64,000 bases of DNA from Nemania diffusa (GCA_038501195.1 JBBPUQ010000001.1:1674001-1738000); one strand, 5' to 3'. Positions 37,701 through 49,637 are shown, numbered from the stretch's first letter. Notes: generated by a model from the letters alone, not told the origin. Program-made: numbers and translations.

Positions 37701-39503
37701 TTACGGATCATAAATCATAAATACTAAAATTTAAGCTTGTGGTCGTTTGCAAGATCTATCCGCACGGCGCCTATACATACTGTGTGCACCCTGCGTATTG
37801 CACGGTACATATCTCGGTCGTCCGATGATGACCGCATGCCTAAACACTGATTTATTTTTATCAATAATGAAAGGGGTATTATTTGCTAGTAAGTAAGTAG
37901 GTAGGTATGTAGGTATGTGAGCATCCGCCCGCGATTTCTTAGCAGTCTACCGTATTTTCATGTTTAGGTAGTTTTAGATTTTGGTAGGCGATGGCGTTTG
38001 CAACCACTATAATCTACATATTGTAGCAAAATGCATAAGCCCTCTTTTGATCCACGTGGAATGCGACATGGCCAAAGATCAGTGAGATGCGTTGCACTGA
38101 TTAGGTGTTACCTTACGTAGGTGTACATTACCAAGATGCAAGGTACCTGGTCTACTATGTACGGAATGATAAAACCCCGCTTTGAAAAATACCCGAAGAC
38201 CGCCGAAGGAATCGAATCAATCATGAAATCGCTAGGTGTGATCGTGTGGTAACATTTCGAGCTGTGCCATGCTCAAGCAGCCTGAAGACACCTAAGGTAG
38301 GGGAAAGGGGGATCGAGGCTAAGCACAATGTCGAACGATTTAAAGTTCAGGATTACTCACGCGTACACCTGTACGAATCCACTAATACGCACTATCTGCT
38401 CAGTAGAGTTTGCTGTCAAGGTTGAACCCAGTCACCTGAGCTACTCAGCGCCTCTATCTTCCTGGCAAGGAGCCGTGCCTCTTTCGTGAGATTTAGTGTC
38501 GTTTATGACATAATATTAGCATATGGCTGAAAACCATGAATAGGAGGTAGGCAAGAACTCATGAAGCACATTATCGTTGAAGATTCAATGGCGACGGCGA
38601 GACTGTACACACATACAATGTTCTATTATCTTTAACGACCACTTTGCTCTTTCGATGGTCTGGTGTTAGCTTCAATCCTAGATACGAAGACCTTGTTCAG
38701 TAATGTGGTTTTACGACACTTGACTTCGTTCCTTTGGAGCAGGTTCACTATACTTAACCCTAATAATGAAATGTGATATACGATTCTACCTAGGTAGTTG
38801 TACAGAGAATCCGGCATTTGTATACCCAACGTAGGCATTGAGTTTGAGACCCGTGCTTTGTGCCAACATTGAATTTGGGTTAGAGAGAGAGAAAGAAAGA
38901 CACCACCTACATAGTGGAAGATGTTGGAATAAGCAAGCCGAAGTACGTATACGAGGTAGGCAGGTCGTAGATTAATAAATAGTAGAATTAGAAGAGTGCG
39001 AGAGCTACCTGATGATGTTGTAGTTTCGCGAATGTCCCCAGGGTAGGCGAAACAGGTAGCTAGTAGGTAGCTGTTGCTCATCTTGTTGTCATTGATAAGC
39101 ATTGTTACCTAGCTCCTACTTTGCTACCGTGGATGTTGGAGAGCGGCTGCTCAAAGTGTAATAAAACTAAGCTGGACCTGCCCAGTTGCCAGACACAGAC
39201 AACTATCTGTGATATAGCATGGACATAATGGCGGGCGTACCTTGCGCAGGTAGGTCGTATCGACTGTCCTGGGCATATCAACTTCATGGCTATAGGTAGT
39301 CTCCCTCTCACGCAGCGGCATTCCAATGTGCTTCTCCCCATCCTACCCTAGTTGTGCCCTATTCTTGATTTAATAGAACCTACGAAATATCTATATCTGA
39401 GTGATTGTTAGTAGCTAGGTATGAGACGGACCTCCTAGACCACCCATAGCCTTTTTCAGCAAACCATCAGAGCCAACATCAGCACGGATCCTACCTTTTC
39501 GTC
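34740..39503. other. 4.8-kb intergenic region
   Basis: No gene recognised. An A/C repeat (AAACAAAAC type) lies at about 35155-35175 and TAGGTA runs at about 37885-37920. The longest frame, 38632-39102 (minus, 156 codons), starts at an alternative position, is rich in Leu/Ser/Tyr and has no family features, so I left it out. No tRNA or repeat with clear ends was found. Confidence 0.5.
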
Positions 39504-41849
39504 ATGGACTACTATTATGATGGCTATGGACTGTTGCGAGAACAGTCCCAACCTAAATCTGGAGCTGCTGCACTTGCTGGCCAACTGGACGGTGATTCTA
39601 GCCTTCATGAGACCGCACAAACTAAAAGCCCAAGACCGAGCAGCACCTGTGAGTGGCGAGGCGACCCCCCCGAGCCCGAACTTGATGATTTGGCACACCC
39701 ACCTGAGCAGACTCAACAACCATCTCGTTCGGCGGATGCATGTGATTGGCAAGGCGATGAGCCCGAACAACAAGAAGATGACTTGGGTGAAATTTGCCCG
39801 CCTGATAAGCAAACTCAGCAGCCAAGCCACCAAGACAAACCAGGAGAGGAGGCGGACTCTATTCACATGCCGATTCCACGTCCTCCAAAAGTTATGGGAA
39901 TCCCAGAGATTAGTTCGTATTTGTTCCGTGCCTAGACATAACGCACTTACTGACGAGCTATCATTAGTCTTTCCATTGAATAATGATAATGATGCTGGTC
40001 CGAAGCATGATCCCGAGCCCTTTTCCGGTATGGCTTCTTCGAGTCACTGTACAAATTTCGAGTTAACTAATGATAGTATTAGAGCCTCAAGTTCAAAATG
40101 AACAACAACCCGAGCGTGGGAAAAAACCGAAGAGGAAGAAAGAACGTGCCGGTATATCGTGACTTGGCCTTGGGTGTCTGACTGCGACTGACTAAGTTTG
40201 CTTAGGGAATACAGCTGGTCATAGTAACGCTCTGCCAGATGGTCAGTCAATGAAGCAAGCTTACTATTCTTCGCATCTTTTATTAACTAGAAATTAGAGC
40301 ACGACGCTGCCAACGAGTCTCCTGCTGAAGGTTTGTGGTGTTTTTGAATATCCATTTGAGCGTATTCTAATATGATGGTACTTTAGAAAAAACGCACTCT
40401 CCGTGGGTTGATTCACTGGAGCACATGTCCACGGCTGTAAGGGACAGGGTCAATATGGGCGTTAAACAGACTCTCGACGCAGCCACCAACATATTGACAC
40501 CTTCCGCCTACAAGAAGTCACCTTCCCCCGGCCCTACCGTGACGAAAGAGAGTAGGAGAAATTCAGCTCTTGCCCCTGCGTCTGCAGCACCCCCTCCTTC
40601 TGACTTCTATATCCCGAGACCAGCCCACTCTGATATCACCCAAGGAGAAAGCAAAAAGGAGGAGAGGGAGAGGATTAGGTCGGAGAAGAAATCACAGCGT
40701 GATACTAGACGCAGAGCTAAGCAGGAGAAGAACAAAGAGAGGAAAGAGAAACGAAGAGAAAATAAAGAGAGACGTCGAAAAGAAAAGGAGTGGAAAAGGA
40801 CAGCGAAGAAGGGTGGTGAGCTTCCCGCCCAAATCCGTCAAGGTCTCCGCAATGATACTGGTATAAAAATCCCGTACAATCCCAGGTGCGATATCTGTAC
40901 AAAGTCCGCTGCTACCGCCATGAGCAGTAAAAAGCACAACCCAAAATGCACAATTTGCGCAAAGGAGGCGGAACGGAATTCTACAAATCAGTACCTAAAG
41001 TCGTTAAAGATCAATTTAGCTGACTTACCCTCAGTAGATGATCTCCTTAATGATATCAAGAAACTCGTTGGAAAGGAAAAGAACTCGGCGCGGGGGGCCT
41101 CGACAAATGATCAAGCAAATGCAGACGATGAACTTGCCCGACACGTTGCCCTACACGTCCAGGACTTGACTACTAGTGGGGGGGAAGCCAGTTCGCGCGG
41201 ACATAAGTGCAACAATAAAGGTCAGCCGGGTCACCTGGGACGCCACGGCCTCGATGGTAACAGGGACTCACCTACAGCAACGGATGGGGGACAATTAGTT
41301 TCCGCTTCTCACAGCAACTCGGGCTTAACCACGACGCCAATCCCGTCTGAAATTGACTGGTGGGTTCAGGCGCTGTCGTCCAAGGAGTCGCCGTCCTCGC
41401 GCTATCGTTCTAACTCTCCGCCGCCATTTGCTATCACACCGCTACCAAGGTAAATTACACGATGGTTCGTCTGCTTCATTATGCTGCGGAGTGAAGCTGA
41501 AACGTATGTAAATAGATCGAAGACGACCGTATACGAGCCGAAAAGGACCAACTACTCAATTCCGAATCGAGTTGATACCGGCAGCGCTGCGTACCATTTT
41601 TATCTCCCTGTTTCTGTTTGTCATAGCTTTTGCTGCTCGCCAGGCTACTCTGGTGGCCTTGACCACTGGCAAATTCCTCCGTTCCTACGATCTGCCCCTG
41701 GGGTTTCACCGGGCTACTATTTCAACCCCGAAATGCCCTTGCCCGTGCCCGTGCCAAACGCTGGCTGGGCGGGGACACTCACACCGGACACTCCTCGGCC
41801 AATTCAAAATCGGGTATCCCATTATAGGTCTAGGTCTGGATCTATATAG
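39504..41849 (+). CDS. lysine-rich protein with paired CxxC motifs and small exons, unknown function
   Basis: Proposed exons: 39504-39927 (or ending at 39879), 39968-40027, 40077-40151, 40206-40241, 40298-40330, 40387-41449, 41516-41849; about 674 aa. Phases agree at every join. The N-terminal exon encodes two imperfect copies of a unit (CEWRGDPPEPELDDL / CDWQGDEPEQQEDDL, each followed by TQQPS). The short third exon encodes a basic run, RGKKPKRKKERAG, like a nuclear-localisation signal. The large exon has a long Lys/Arg/Glu stretch, probably a coiled or extended helix, then NPRCDICTK and NPKCTICAK about 23 residues apart, which could bind one zinc ion. The apparent stop after TPLPR is a GTAAAT donor, and the last exon adds a Pro-rich tail. 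The exon 1-2 junction is the least certain. I do not recognise the family. Confidence 0.6.
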
Positions 41850-42594
41850 TCTTTTGCGTAAGTCGTGGGTGTGTAGGGCAACGTCTCAACCAAGAGTTGT
41901 CTTGAGATTGAAACTACTATTCCTGGTATTTGGATGCTTGACATCTGTCCTTTGAAGGTATCGGTGGTATTATGAGATGCAAGCCATGGTATGAAATTGA
42001 GTCGCTTAATTTTTATGTTGAAGGATTATCTTCACGCAGCTCTTTCAATCGCTAGGTGCACAGCAGCAAACGGTTATGGAGATGTGTGATCCTACCGTCG
42101 GGTTTCGGGTGACGAATACGAGTACTGACGGGGAAAGACTAATGATCAGGGGGAGATATAAACCCGTTGAAAAACCTAAGTTAGGGTCATAGCATAGCAA
42201 TGCTGTTATGAATACAGTTGCTCTAGTCTCAGTGATTTTCTTAGGTAATCCTGTTTTGAAGACTAGACCTGGAATCTGTCGGATACAACAATTTCTATTA
42301 GCTCCGCCAATCATGTTATTAATATCTGGCAGGAATTTGGGAGGACCTCTTTGCCATGCGCTGGACTCTGTAGATACGGAATACTTTTTCCTAAACCATG
42401 CGCGAGCCCTAGGTCGGTGATATGTAGACGCACATTTCGTCCATTACGCATGTAAAACATAACGCTACCGAATTTTAGGCACATTCACACACACACTCTC
42501 TCTATGTCCCCCTATACTACTGTCTATTAGATCCACCACCCTTATCGTCTCGGCTTTTCATTTCCCTTTTCCCATCCCTTCATCTCGTCGAACC
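41850..42594. other. intergenic between convergent genes
   Basis: 745 bp between the 3' ends of the lysine-rich protein gene (plus) and the ubiquitin hydrolase gene (minus). Frames at 42045-42314 and 42208-42420 are antisense to each other and unconvincing. A short CA/CT repeat lies at about 42485-42503. Confidence 0.5.
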
Positions 42595-43420
42595 TCAATC
42601 CAGCGACCCAGCGAGCGCGACGCACGAAAAGCGCAGGTCGCCCCCGCTGCGCTCGAGGAATTTCAGGGGGCCCCAGAGCAGGGCCTTGTCGGAGAGGACG
42701 TCCTCATCGGGGCCGAGGGTGCCGCGGGCGATGGGGCCCTTGCGGCGGCCGTCGAGCTCCCAGAGGGTGCCGTCGGGGTCGTCGGTCTTGACGAAGCACA
42801 CGTAGTGCAGGTCCACGTCGTCCTGGGCGTCGGGGGCGGGGGTCTGGCCGGCGCTCGCGGCCTCGTGGTGCGCGGTCGCGAGGGCGGGGGTCTGCTCTAG
42901 GAGGGCGGAGCGCGCGGTTGGGGCGAGGGGGATGGAGGCTGCGAGGAGGGTGGAGAGGGGGGTGTCTTGTTCTGGGGGGGTTGTTAGCTTTCTTTCTCTC
43001 TTTCTTTCTTTTTGTAATTGCGAGGAAAGGGAAAGGGAACGCACCGATGAAGCCCCGCGCCGGCCCGTTCGAGACGGCGTGCAGCAGCCCCATGAGCCCG
43101 CACGCGTTCCGGATCGTTTGCCTCCACCACACCACGGGCTCGTCGGGCCCTTTCCCCGCGTACTCGGGGACGCCGGCGTCCTCGGCGAGCCGCGAGGACT
43201 CGTAGGCGGCGCTCACGGGGAACACGAGGAGCAGCGCGAGCGCCGGGCGCGGGATGAAGGCGAGGAGCTCCGGCTCCGTGATGCTGTACACGTCGTGCAC
43301 CTGCAGCGCGCTGCTCAGGCCCAGCTTGTGCAGGAGGGAGGTCATGAGCTCCGGGTTCGCTTCGAGGGGGATGAAGGCGGGCGCGTCGGCGCCGGGGTCC
43401 GGGTGCGTTATGCTGGACAT
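42595..43420 (-). CDS. ubiquitin carboxyl-terminal hydrolase, UCH-L3/Yuh1 family (peptidase C12)
   Basis: Two exons, 43420-43045 and 42971-42595, with a 73-nt intron; 250 aa, close to the family's 230-240. These cysteine proteases free ubiquitin from small adducts and precursors. The catalytic Cys is C107 in RNACGLMGLLHAVSN, the His is H181 in DLHYVCFVK and the Asp is D199 in LWELDG. The N-terminal FIPLEANPELMTSLLHKLGL and the end DLRFSCVALA also fit. The join GFI|EQDTPLSTLL keeps the frame; intron retention would instead give a frameshifted basic tail. The intron is purine-rich (AAAGAAAGAGAG type). The coding sequence is distinctly GC-rich compared with the flanks. Confidence 0.92.
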
Positions 43421-44347
43421 TGCGTGGTTGTCCCGGTGGCGGGTGTGAGGTTTGGTGGTGGTGGGGTTGGCCTACGTGAATATAGTATAGGTAGGAATTG
43501 AGGTTTGAGTGGGAGATTGGGTGTTTTGATGTTTCTTTATCTAAAGTACTGATTTATGCCACGAATGGAGAAGATAGGGAGAGTATCGGGTGAGTACAAA
43601 CACGTTACCTCTGATTAACTGTCTGCCTGGGAGATATTACTGCCATCTGGTCCCTGAAGCTTGCTGTAAATAACAGCCCCGCACCCCGCACCCCCGCGTC
43701 ATTCGCGGTCTCATCTGCCTGAAGCTTGTGTGGGGTAAGAATGCCATGTACCTAGTATCTGTCTACAGCATGTTGGGGTTATGTCATAGGTAGAGACAAA
43801 CGAAGATAGAGAGAATAGTGTACCTAATTGATACAGAATATAAAAGAAGCAACATATTACATAATCTCATAGATCTAGGGGGTACTTGGATGGGTGGCTT
43901 GTAGAATAAAAATAATTTGTTATGAACATGGTTTTAGTATTGATATTATAGCTACACTGCAGTTTCTCGTATAAGCAAGGTTAATGAAGCAACTAGATAT
44001 GTAGGTAGTAAATATGTAAATACTTATGTCATGCCAATTGTCAGGATCTGCTTCTCATGGATCGTCTCGAAGTAACTCGGGAAAGGTAGAAATATGTTCG
44101 CTAGGACCTTCCGAAATGGCAAAGAGCAGCGATTTTCATCGAGATCCTGAAATGTCGCAAAATGACGCCGTTATTATACGAGCGATGATTACAAATGGAA
44201 GCCATTACTCGATTACGTAACTACTATATTATTATCGTCCCGGCTAAAGCTCGATCGTCGAGGTTCTAACGCCATGAGACGTGGCATCTCCATCTCGACC
44301 TCACAACCATCACACCTCGACTTGGCATCTCTCCCCAGCCCACACCC
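43421..44347. promoter_or_regulatory. divergent intergenic region between UCH and SDR genes
   Basis: 927 bp between two divergent start codons, so it should carry both promoters. It is AT-rich between two GC-rich genes. A 64-codon frame at 44026-44220 (plus) is moderately hydrophilic but too short to call. Pyrimidine-rich stretches lie just before 44348. Confidence 0.45.
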
Positions 44348-45133
44348 ATGGCGCGCATCCTGATCACCGGCTCCTCAGACGGCCTCGGCCTCCGCGCCGC
44401 CAAGCTCCTCGTCGCCCGCGGGCACACCGTGCACCTGCACGCGCGCAACGCCCAGCGCGCCGCGGACGCGCGCACCGCCTGCCCCGGCGCCGCCTCCGTG
44501 CTCGTCGGCGACCTCTCCTCGCTCCCCGAGACGCGCGCCCTGGCGTCCTCCATCGCCGCGCTGGGGGAGCTCGACTGCGTCTTCCACAACGCGGGGCTGT
44601 ACCTAGGCCCCTACCGCGCGCAGGCCGAGGGGTACCCCTCCGTCTTCGCAGTCAATGTGCTGGCGCCGTATATCCTGACCTGCCTGGCCCCGCTGCCGAA
44701 ACGCCTGCTCTACGCGAGCTCGAACAGCCATTTTAATGGCTCGGCGGGGCTGGAGGATTTAGGCTGGAGAGGGAGGGAGGGGGAGGGGAGGTTCAGCGAT
44801 AGGGGAGCGTACGCGGACACGAAGCTGCATAATGTCATGTTCGCTTATGCGTTTGCTAGGCGGTTCGCGGAACGTGGTGTTGTTGCGAACGCGGTGGATC
44901 CGGGGTGGGTGCCGACGAAGATGGGGGGTGCGAGGGCGCCGGGGGATATTCTGGAGAGCGATAGGTTGTATGTCATGTTGGCGGAGGGCAGTGGTGAGGC
45001 TGATGGGAGCAATGCGGCTTATTGGGAGCCTGGGGGACTGGGGCGCTCGAGGGAGGAGACGTATGATGTGGAGGCGCAGGATGCGCTGCTGAAGAGGCTG
45101 GAGGAGATTACGGGGGTTGCGGTGCCGGAATAG
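44348..45133 (+). CDS. short-chain dehydrogenase/reductase (SDR)
   Basis: Single exon, 261 aa. SDRs are NAD(P)-dependent oxidoreductases; the substrate cannot be predicted. The nucleotide-binding loop is TGSSDGLG (7-14), the NAG motif is at 81-83 after LDCVFH, and the catalytic pair YADTK is at Y155/K159 with serines at 124-125. ANAVDPGWVPTKMGG is the usual post-catalytic segment. The region after about residue 195 is shorter than in many SDRs but resembles small fungal members. The first Met is used and is followed at once by the Rossmann strand. The third-position base switches from C-rich in the first half to G-rich in the second, near 44,750. Confidence 0.93.
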   Translation: MARILITGSSDGLGLRAAKLLVARGHTVHLHARNAQRAADARTACPGAASVLVGDLSSLPETRALASSIAALGELDCVFHNAGLYLGPYRAQAEGYPSVFAVNVLAPYILTCLAPLPKRLLYASSNSHFNGSAGLEDLGWRGREGEGRFSDRGAYADTKLHNVMFAYAFARRFAERGVVANAVDPGWVPTKMGGARAPGDILESDRLYVMLAEGSGEADGSNAAYWEPGGLGRSREETYDVEAQDALLKRLEEITGVAVPE

Positions 45134-46311
45134 AGGTTATTGTGTACTATGGGTGTTGCTTTTCTATGTGGGTTGCGAGTTGTTAAATAGAGATATAAGA
45201 TGGTCATACTGCTACAAGTTACTTTTTCTATCTGTAAGATTGGTATGTCGCTAACTAGGTAGTTATGCAGTAATTTTGTGATAGATGTAGTAACAATTCT
45301 TTGTAGATATGCGTGTTGGTGGATATCAATTACAACTTAACTTCTATCTAAATTAAATAGCTAATAGGCGAAACTAAATAATACAGTGCTGAGAATATTC
45401 TCCCCTCCCTTTCCCTTGATGCCCGTCATTACCACGAGGAACACAAAGTACTGTCGGGGCGGGACTCGCCTAACCTTCGCCATCCTATGCACCAGCATCG
45501 AATCCAATGCGACATAATATCTCACAAGAACAATTCCGCCGCCCCAAATCTTTTGAACTCCGGGCTTACCGCAAGAACATAGTGATAACCTTGCCAAAAA
45601 CTATTAGGGGGTTTATGCTGAAGGTCTGGGCTATCGAGTCCTAATCTTGCGTCTGAGAAATTCCAACAATTTGGGAACTTGTGTTTTGGAGTTGTCAGGA
45701 GGGCCATATTACCTCATAATAAGATACACTTAAACAGTGCGAAATAAAACCGAGACGTGAGTCCGTGGATGGACCTATCCGTCTGGAAGAAGGTTAAAAG
45801 CTGGCTCAGCTCTAAGTTGTTGAGATTGTTGGTAATGCCGAGGTAGCCCTCAAATTTCGAACCGATGTCCCTACCTACATAGGAAATAACTAAACCCGCA
45901 AAGGGAGGATTGTGTAGGTGGCTTAGAGGTGTTGTATTCGAGGAAACAGCTTCGATGCAGCTTGGCTGTGATGGTACAGAGCTGGTACCAATTATTGGGA
46001 TTGAGAGGGGCGTCTCAATATCATCTCGGGGAAATATAAGTTGAGTGGAGTTTGCGTTGTGCAATTATCACCTGTGGCCACTGTATAGGGCGCAGCTCCG
46101 TCATGTTGATACAGAGGTGGCGTTAGGCGAGATAAGGATCGTAAATTAGTTGTGGTTGGACCGTTGAATGCCCTTTTTCCTTGGCGATAGACTATGTAAG
46201 TAGTGTCGGAGGAATAATCTTGAGTCTAGCGCGAGAGATATGACCGTCGGGATTCGATAGAGCGGCGGTACCGGCGTGGAAACTGGGATGACGTAGATAG
46301 AGGCCATTGTC
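45134..46311. other. intergenic; possible unrecognised exons
   Basis: Contains the 3' flank of the SDR gene. A 116-codon minus-strand frame (46064-45714) and a 61-codon one (45707-45522) have somewhat protein-like composition (for example SKFEGYLGITNNLNNLELSQLL). They could be 3' exons of the gene ending at 46312, which stops inside a GTGAGA donor-like sequence. I could not join them convincingly. Confidence 0.35.
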
Positions 46312-47102
46312 TCACCCTGGACGGCTCTGCTTCACCTGTGTCATCCGTCGCTTAGTGTCGGCTTGGAAGCTCTGCTCCATCTCCCTCAGCTCGCGCATGG
46401 TCTTCTCAACGTCGTGAACGCTGGGGGCGGGTTGACTGTCGAAAGTAGGTGTCGAGTTCCAGCCGTAGGGCATTGGCGGGCGGATTGCGGGACCCGGACA
46501 ACCTGAACTCTGACTATCAATCTCACGCATGTACGTCGTGGGTGTTGGGACGGTATAATTAGTTTCACCACCTTGCACAAACGCCCGCCCCTCGGGTTTC
46601 AAGAACGGGTCGCGATAATCATGGAGGAATGGAGCGGGTATCTTCTCTTCTCCCTGATGCGAGCTGCCATCACTCGTCTTGCCGTTGGCAATTTTACCGC
46701 CCGTGAAGGTATAGGGGGTATTATTATGGTGGGTTGGTGCGCCGGGAATGCCTGGCCCGCCCATAGCCGGAGCTCTGCTGTGCACTTCTTGAAGTCTTTC
46801 GAATTCGATAAGCCACTCGTCAGGCGGCTCATAGCTACATGGTAGAGGGTCCTGAAGCAAGTCGAGCGAACCATCGAACGTACTATTAGGGTCGACCTAC
46901 AATCCGGCGCGATTCAGTCGTTAGTCGGGCTCTAGGCCACAAGAAGCTTCAGAGTGGGAGCTAGGTGACTTACGGGCTCTTTGAAGTCGAAGAGTCCGTC
47001 CCAAGTGGGAGGATTGTTTAATAACCCCAGTGCCGGGGGCGTAGGACAGCGGAGCACATCGATTTCCGAGCTGCCCCAATACGCATTCGCATCGAAAGCC
47101 AT
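46312..47102 (-). CDS. hypothetical protein, about 237 aa
   Basis: Two exons, 47102-46974 and 46896-46312, joined by a 77-nt intron (donor GTAAGT, acceptor GTAG), keeping the frame: FDFKEP|VDPNSTFDGSLDLL. The product is hydrophilic and Pro-rich, with a short acidic and hydrophobic region (WGSSEIDVLRCPTPPALGLL) at the N-terminus. A probable helix lies near the C-terminus (EKTMRELREMEQSFQADTKRRM). There is no signal peptide, membrane segment or recognisable domain. The stop codon overlaps a GTGAGA donor-like site, so one or more 3' exons may be missing. It is on the same strand as the next gene upstream (stop at 48038) with 935 bp between. Family not recognised. Confidence 0.65.
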
Positions 47103-48037
47103 TGCAACTTGGAAGTTTAGATACAACGCGAGTTGGCATTATGAAGAGTAAGTTTTTGAGTTTAAAAAAACTAGAGAACTTTATTATACGTAGAACTCGA
47201 TGTTCCAACAAACCGGAAATCTGGGGTAATAGTGGGCAGGGCAGGTTTACTCGAGATCATCGGTGTATTGCAAGTACGCAGCATGTAGAGCTTATAGGCC
47301 AATGGAATATAGGGATATAATATGCAAGTGAAGATCTGGCGACTGCTCCGTCTGCCCCGCGTTCATTGGTCCCCTGTCAAACTGATGAGCATGGTTATGA
47401 CGAAATGGCTGTCACAAATACGTCAGGGTCGGAGCTCCCGACCCCACTCTGAGCTGCGCCATGGCAAATCTGCATCGTATTCTGTGTTGTTGCAGCTATG
47501 ATTCCCATGATTCCCATGTAGATCATGGATCATCCAAGACCGGTTTTACCTGGCACTGCGCTAGACTAATAATAGCCACTTTTCATCCACACACCCACGC
47601 ATGCATACCACCTATTCTGTACCCATCTACGTGTTGTCAGTGTTGTCAGTGTTCAGATCAACGCATTTTGTATACATTACGAGGGAGTAGTCATTAGTTT
47701 ACACGTTCGTGCATCTCCGTTACACACGAGATAGAACCATTTTCGGTGAAGTACATGCCTTGGAGGCCTCCACCTGACCGTCTACATCCGACAATCAACA
47801 TCACCTTCCCTGGACCCCTCTTCTTCTTACCCCGCCTCTCCCAATCCCCTTGTCCCTTTTTTTTTTTTTTTTTTTTTTTTTCATATCAAGAAATTTCCGT
47901 AGATCCCAAGTCATGGATTGACGCGATCGTATACACGATGCCAATCACCAACAAGCTTTCTGACAAAAAGTATATAGAGAATAGAGAAATGCGCGTGACA
48001 CTAATATAGCACATGTCCTTCTATACTCCTATATTCT
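47103..48037. other. intergenic with a 25-T homopolymer
   Basis: 935 bp between two minus-strand genes. A run of 25 T lies at 47857-47881 after a C/T-rich stretch. On the minus strand this is a poly(A) tract, which could be a decayed retroposon tail or simple slippage; no flanking duplication was seen. The frame at 47461-47697 looks like chance. Confidence 0.5.
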
Positions 48038-49637
48038 CTACGCAGACTTCGATCTAGGTGACCAATTGGAGGTCAGTTTTCCTAGAGACTGTCGCATGCC
48101 ATAGACCCAGAAGACCCAGAAAGATTTTGACGACATCCCTTTCTCTAAGGCCTCCGTCTCAATCCTACGCTCTAGCTTTGTCAAGGCAATCTTCTCGTCA
48201 TCCACCGATGCCCCCGAAAGGTGAGGCAGGTCATCGTGGTAAGATCGAACGAACTTATTCAGAAGCAACCACTGGCGCTCGAAATCTTTGCGGTTCTCCA
48301 TAGCCCACGGGTCGAAGTGCTCCATGAACTCCTTGAAGTGAGACAAGTAGATGGTTAGTGAGTGAGCTTTGTAGGTGGGTCGCGGGGCGATAATTTCGAT
48401 AGACCTATGGCCTCCTGCAACAAGCTTTTCGATAATCCAGTCCTTTTTGGCGTCTGGGAACGCCTTGTGGTCCCACTCGTTCGTGATCAGGTGCATATTA
48501 TTGTTGTTGATAGTCACGGGAGTTGCAGGGCCAGCGTCGGTGATGGTCCCCTCTGTAGTGACAAGGTTGCGGCGGCTTCTATTCGGCGCAACGTCGGTCT
48601 CGTCCTCTTTGCTCTTGATATTAGAAGCGCTCTTCTTATTGATGGGGACAAAGCTATTGTAGGGTCTTAGGCTTTCCTGCGTCGGCTGAACCCCATCGTT
48701 TGGGGCTCCTAGTTGTTGATCTGTGTGCGCCGTATGCTTGGCCGTGCGACCGTAAGGGTTACCTACTTCGTATCTGGCTTGTTGCTTCCGATACTGGTCC
48801 ATACTGGGGACATCACGAAAGCCTGATTCATGAGCGACCTGCTTGCCCAACCCCGTGGCAGCATCAATGCGTGCCTCACCGCTGGGTACTTGGCGCTTGG
48901 TACGGAGAGGTTTCAGGCTGCGTTCTTTAAATCCGAGCGAAGAGGGGCCAGTATTGGGAAGGGTGTTTGGACTATCTAGCTTGGGTTTTGGGGTGGGAAG
49001 AGCCACGCGAGTCTTCTTGCCCTGAGACTGGGCTGAGGAACGACCGTCGGGAGGTCCGAAGCTATATCCTCCAACAACTGAGTCAAATGTCAATCCTGCC
49101 TGTGAAGTTCCTGAAGTACCTTGTATTCAAGTTAGTATTGGCTAGGCGGGAATATCAACTAATTAAGCTCTACTTACGTTGCTCATTTTCTAGCATATTA
49201 TCATCGCCCACTTTAGCCTTTCGTGGGAGGGGATTACCGATAGCCATGGTCTTGGCTACCTTAGAGCTTGGTTGAGCTGTATCGAATGTGTCACTCAGAG
49301 AGAATCTTACTTTCTTGCGTTTCTTGCCAGTCTGAGGTTTGTAACCCCAGTCAAGTGGCAAGACGGACAGAATGTGGCGATAATCGTACTCGCGGATACT
49401 GTGGCACGCTACGCATGTCGTCCATCCGCATGTCTTGCACTTTTGCATACATGGACTGTTGGAATTATCACAGCCACTGCACATAGTGTCCTGAGTCGAA
49501 ATTTTCTCATAGTCGGTATGCTGTATACTTGAATAGACGTGAGGCGCATCCTGGGGGATTGTGCCTGGAGATCCGGACGGAGGGCGATTGTGTCCATCGC
49601 CACTGGCCCCTGAACTGGGTAAGGCGTTGGCAGACAT
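48038..49637 (-). CDS. hypothetical protein with N-terminal cysteine cluster, 510 aa
   Basis: Two exons, 49637-49178 and 49110-48038, with a 67-nt intron (donor GTAAGT, acceptor TCAG), frame kept at NEQ|RTSQAGLTFDSV. Around residues 52-76 a dense cluster of seven cysteines, CSGCDNSNSPC then CKTCGWTTCVACH, is spaced like a small zinc-binding module. The middle is basic and Ser/Pro-rich (KKRKKVRFSL, TKRQVPSGEAR), likely disordered and nuclear. The last 130 residues look folded, with Trp/Phe-rich helices (KEFMEHFDPWAMENRKDFERQW, SFWVFWVYGMRQ). No known enzyme signature is visible. A nuclear protein-protein or nucleic-acid adaptor is possible, but this is inference only. Confidence 0.75.

Noticed and set aside
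38420..38444. minus-strand TAGCTCAGGTG and GGGTTCAACC resemble tRNA A and B boxes
   Set aside because: The two boxes are almost adjacent, far closer than in a tRNA, and no acceptor or anticodon stem is present.
38632..39102. 156-codon minus-strand open frame
   Set aside because: Low-information composition, no domain or signal peptide and no supporting splice structure; probably chance.
42932..43501. 189-codon plus frame
   Set aside because: Antisense shadow of the GC-rich ubiquitin hydrolase gene.
47857..47881. 25-T run considered as the tail of a retroposed gene copy
   Set aside because: No adjacent intron-less coding sequence and no flanking duplication; simple slippage is enough.
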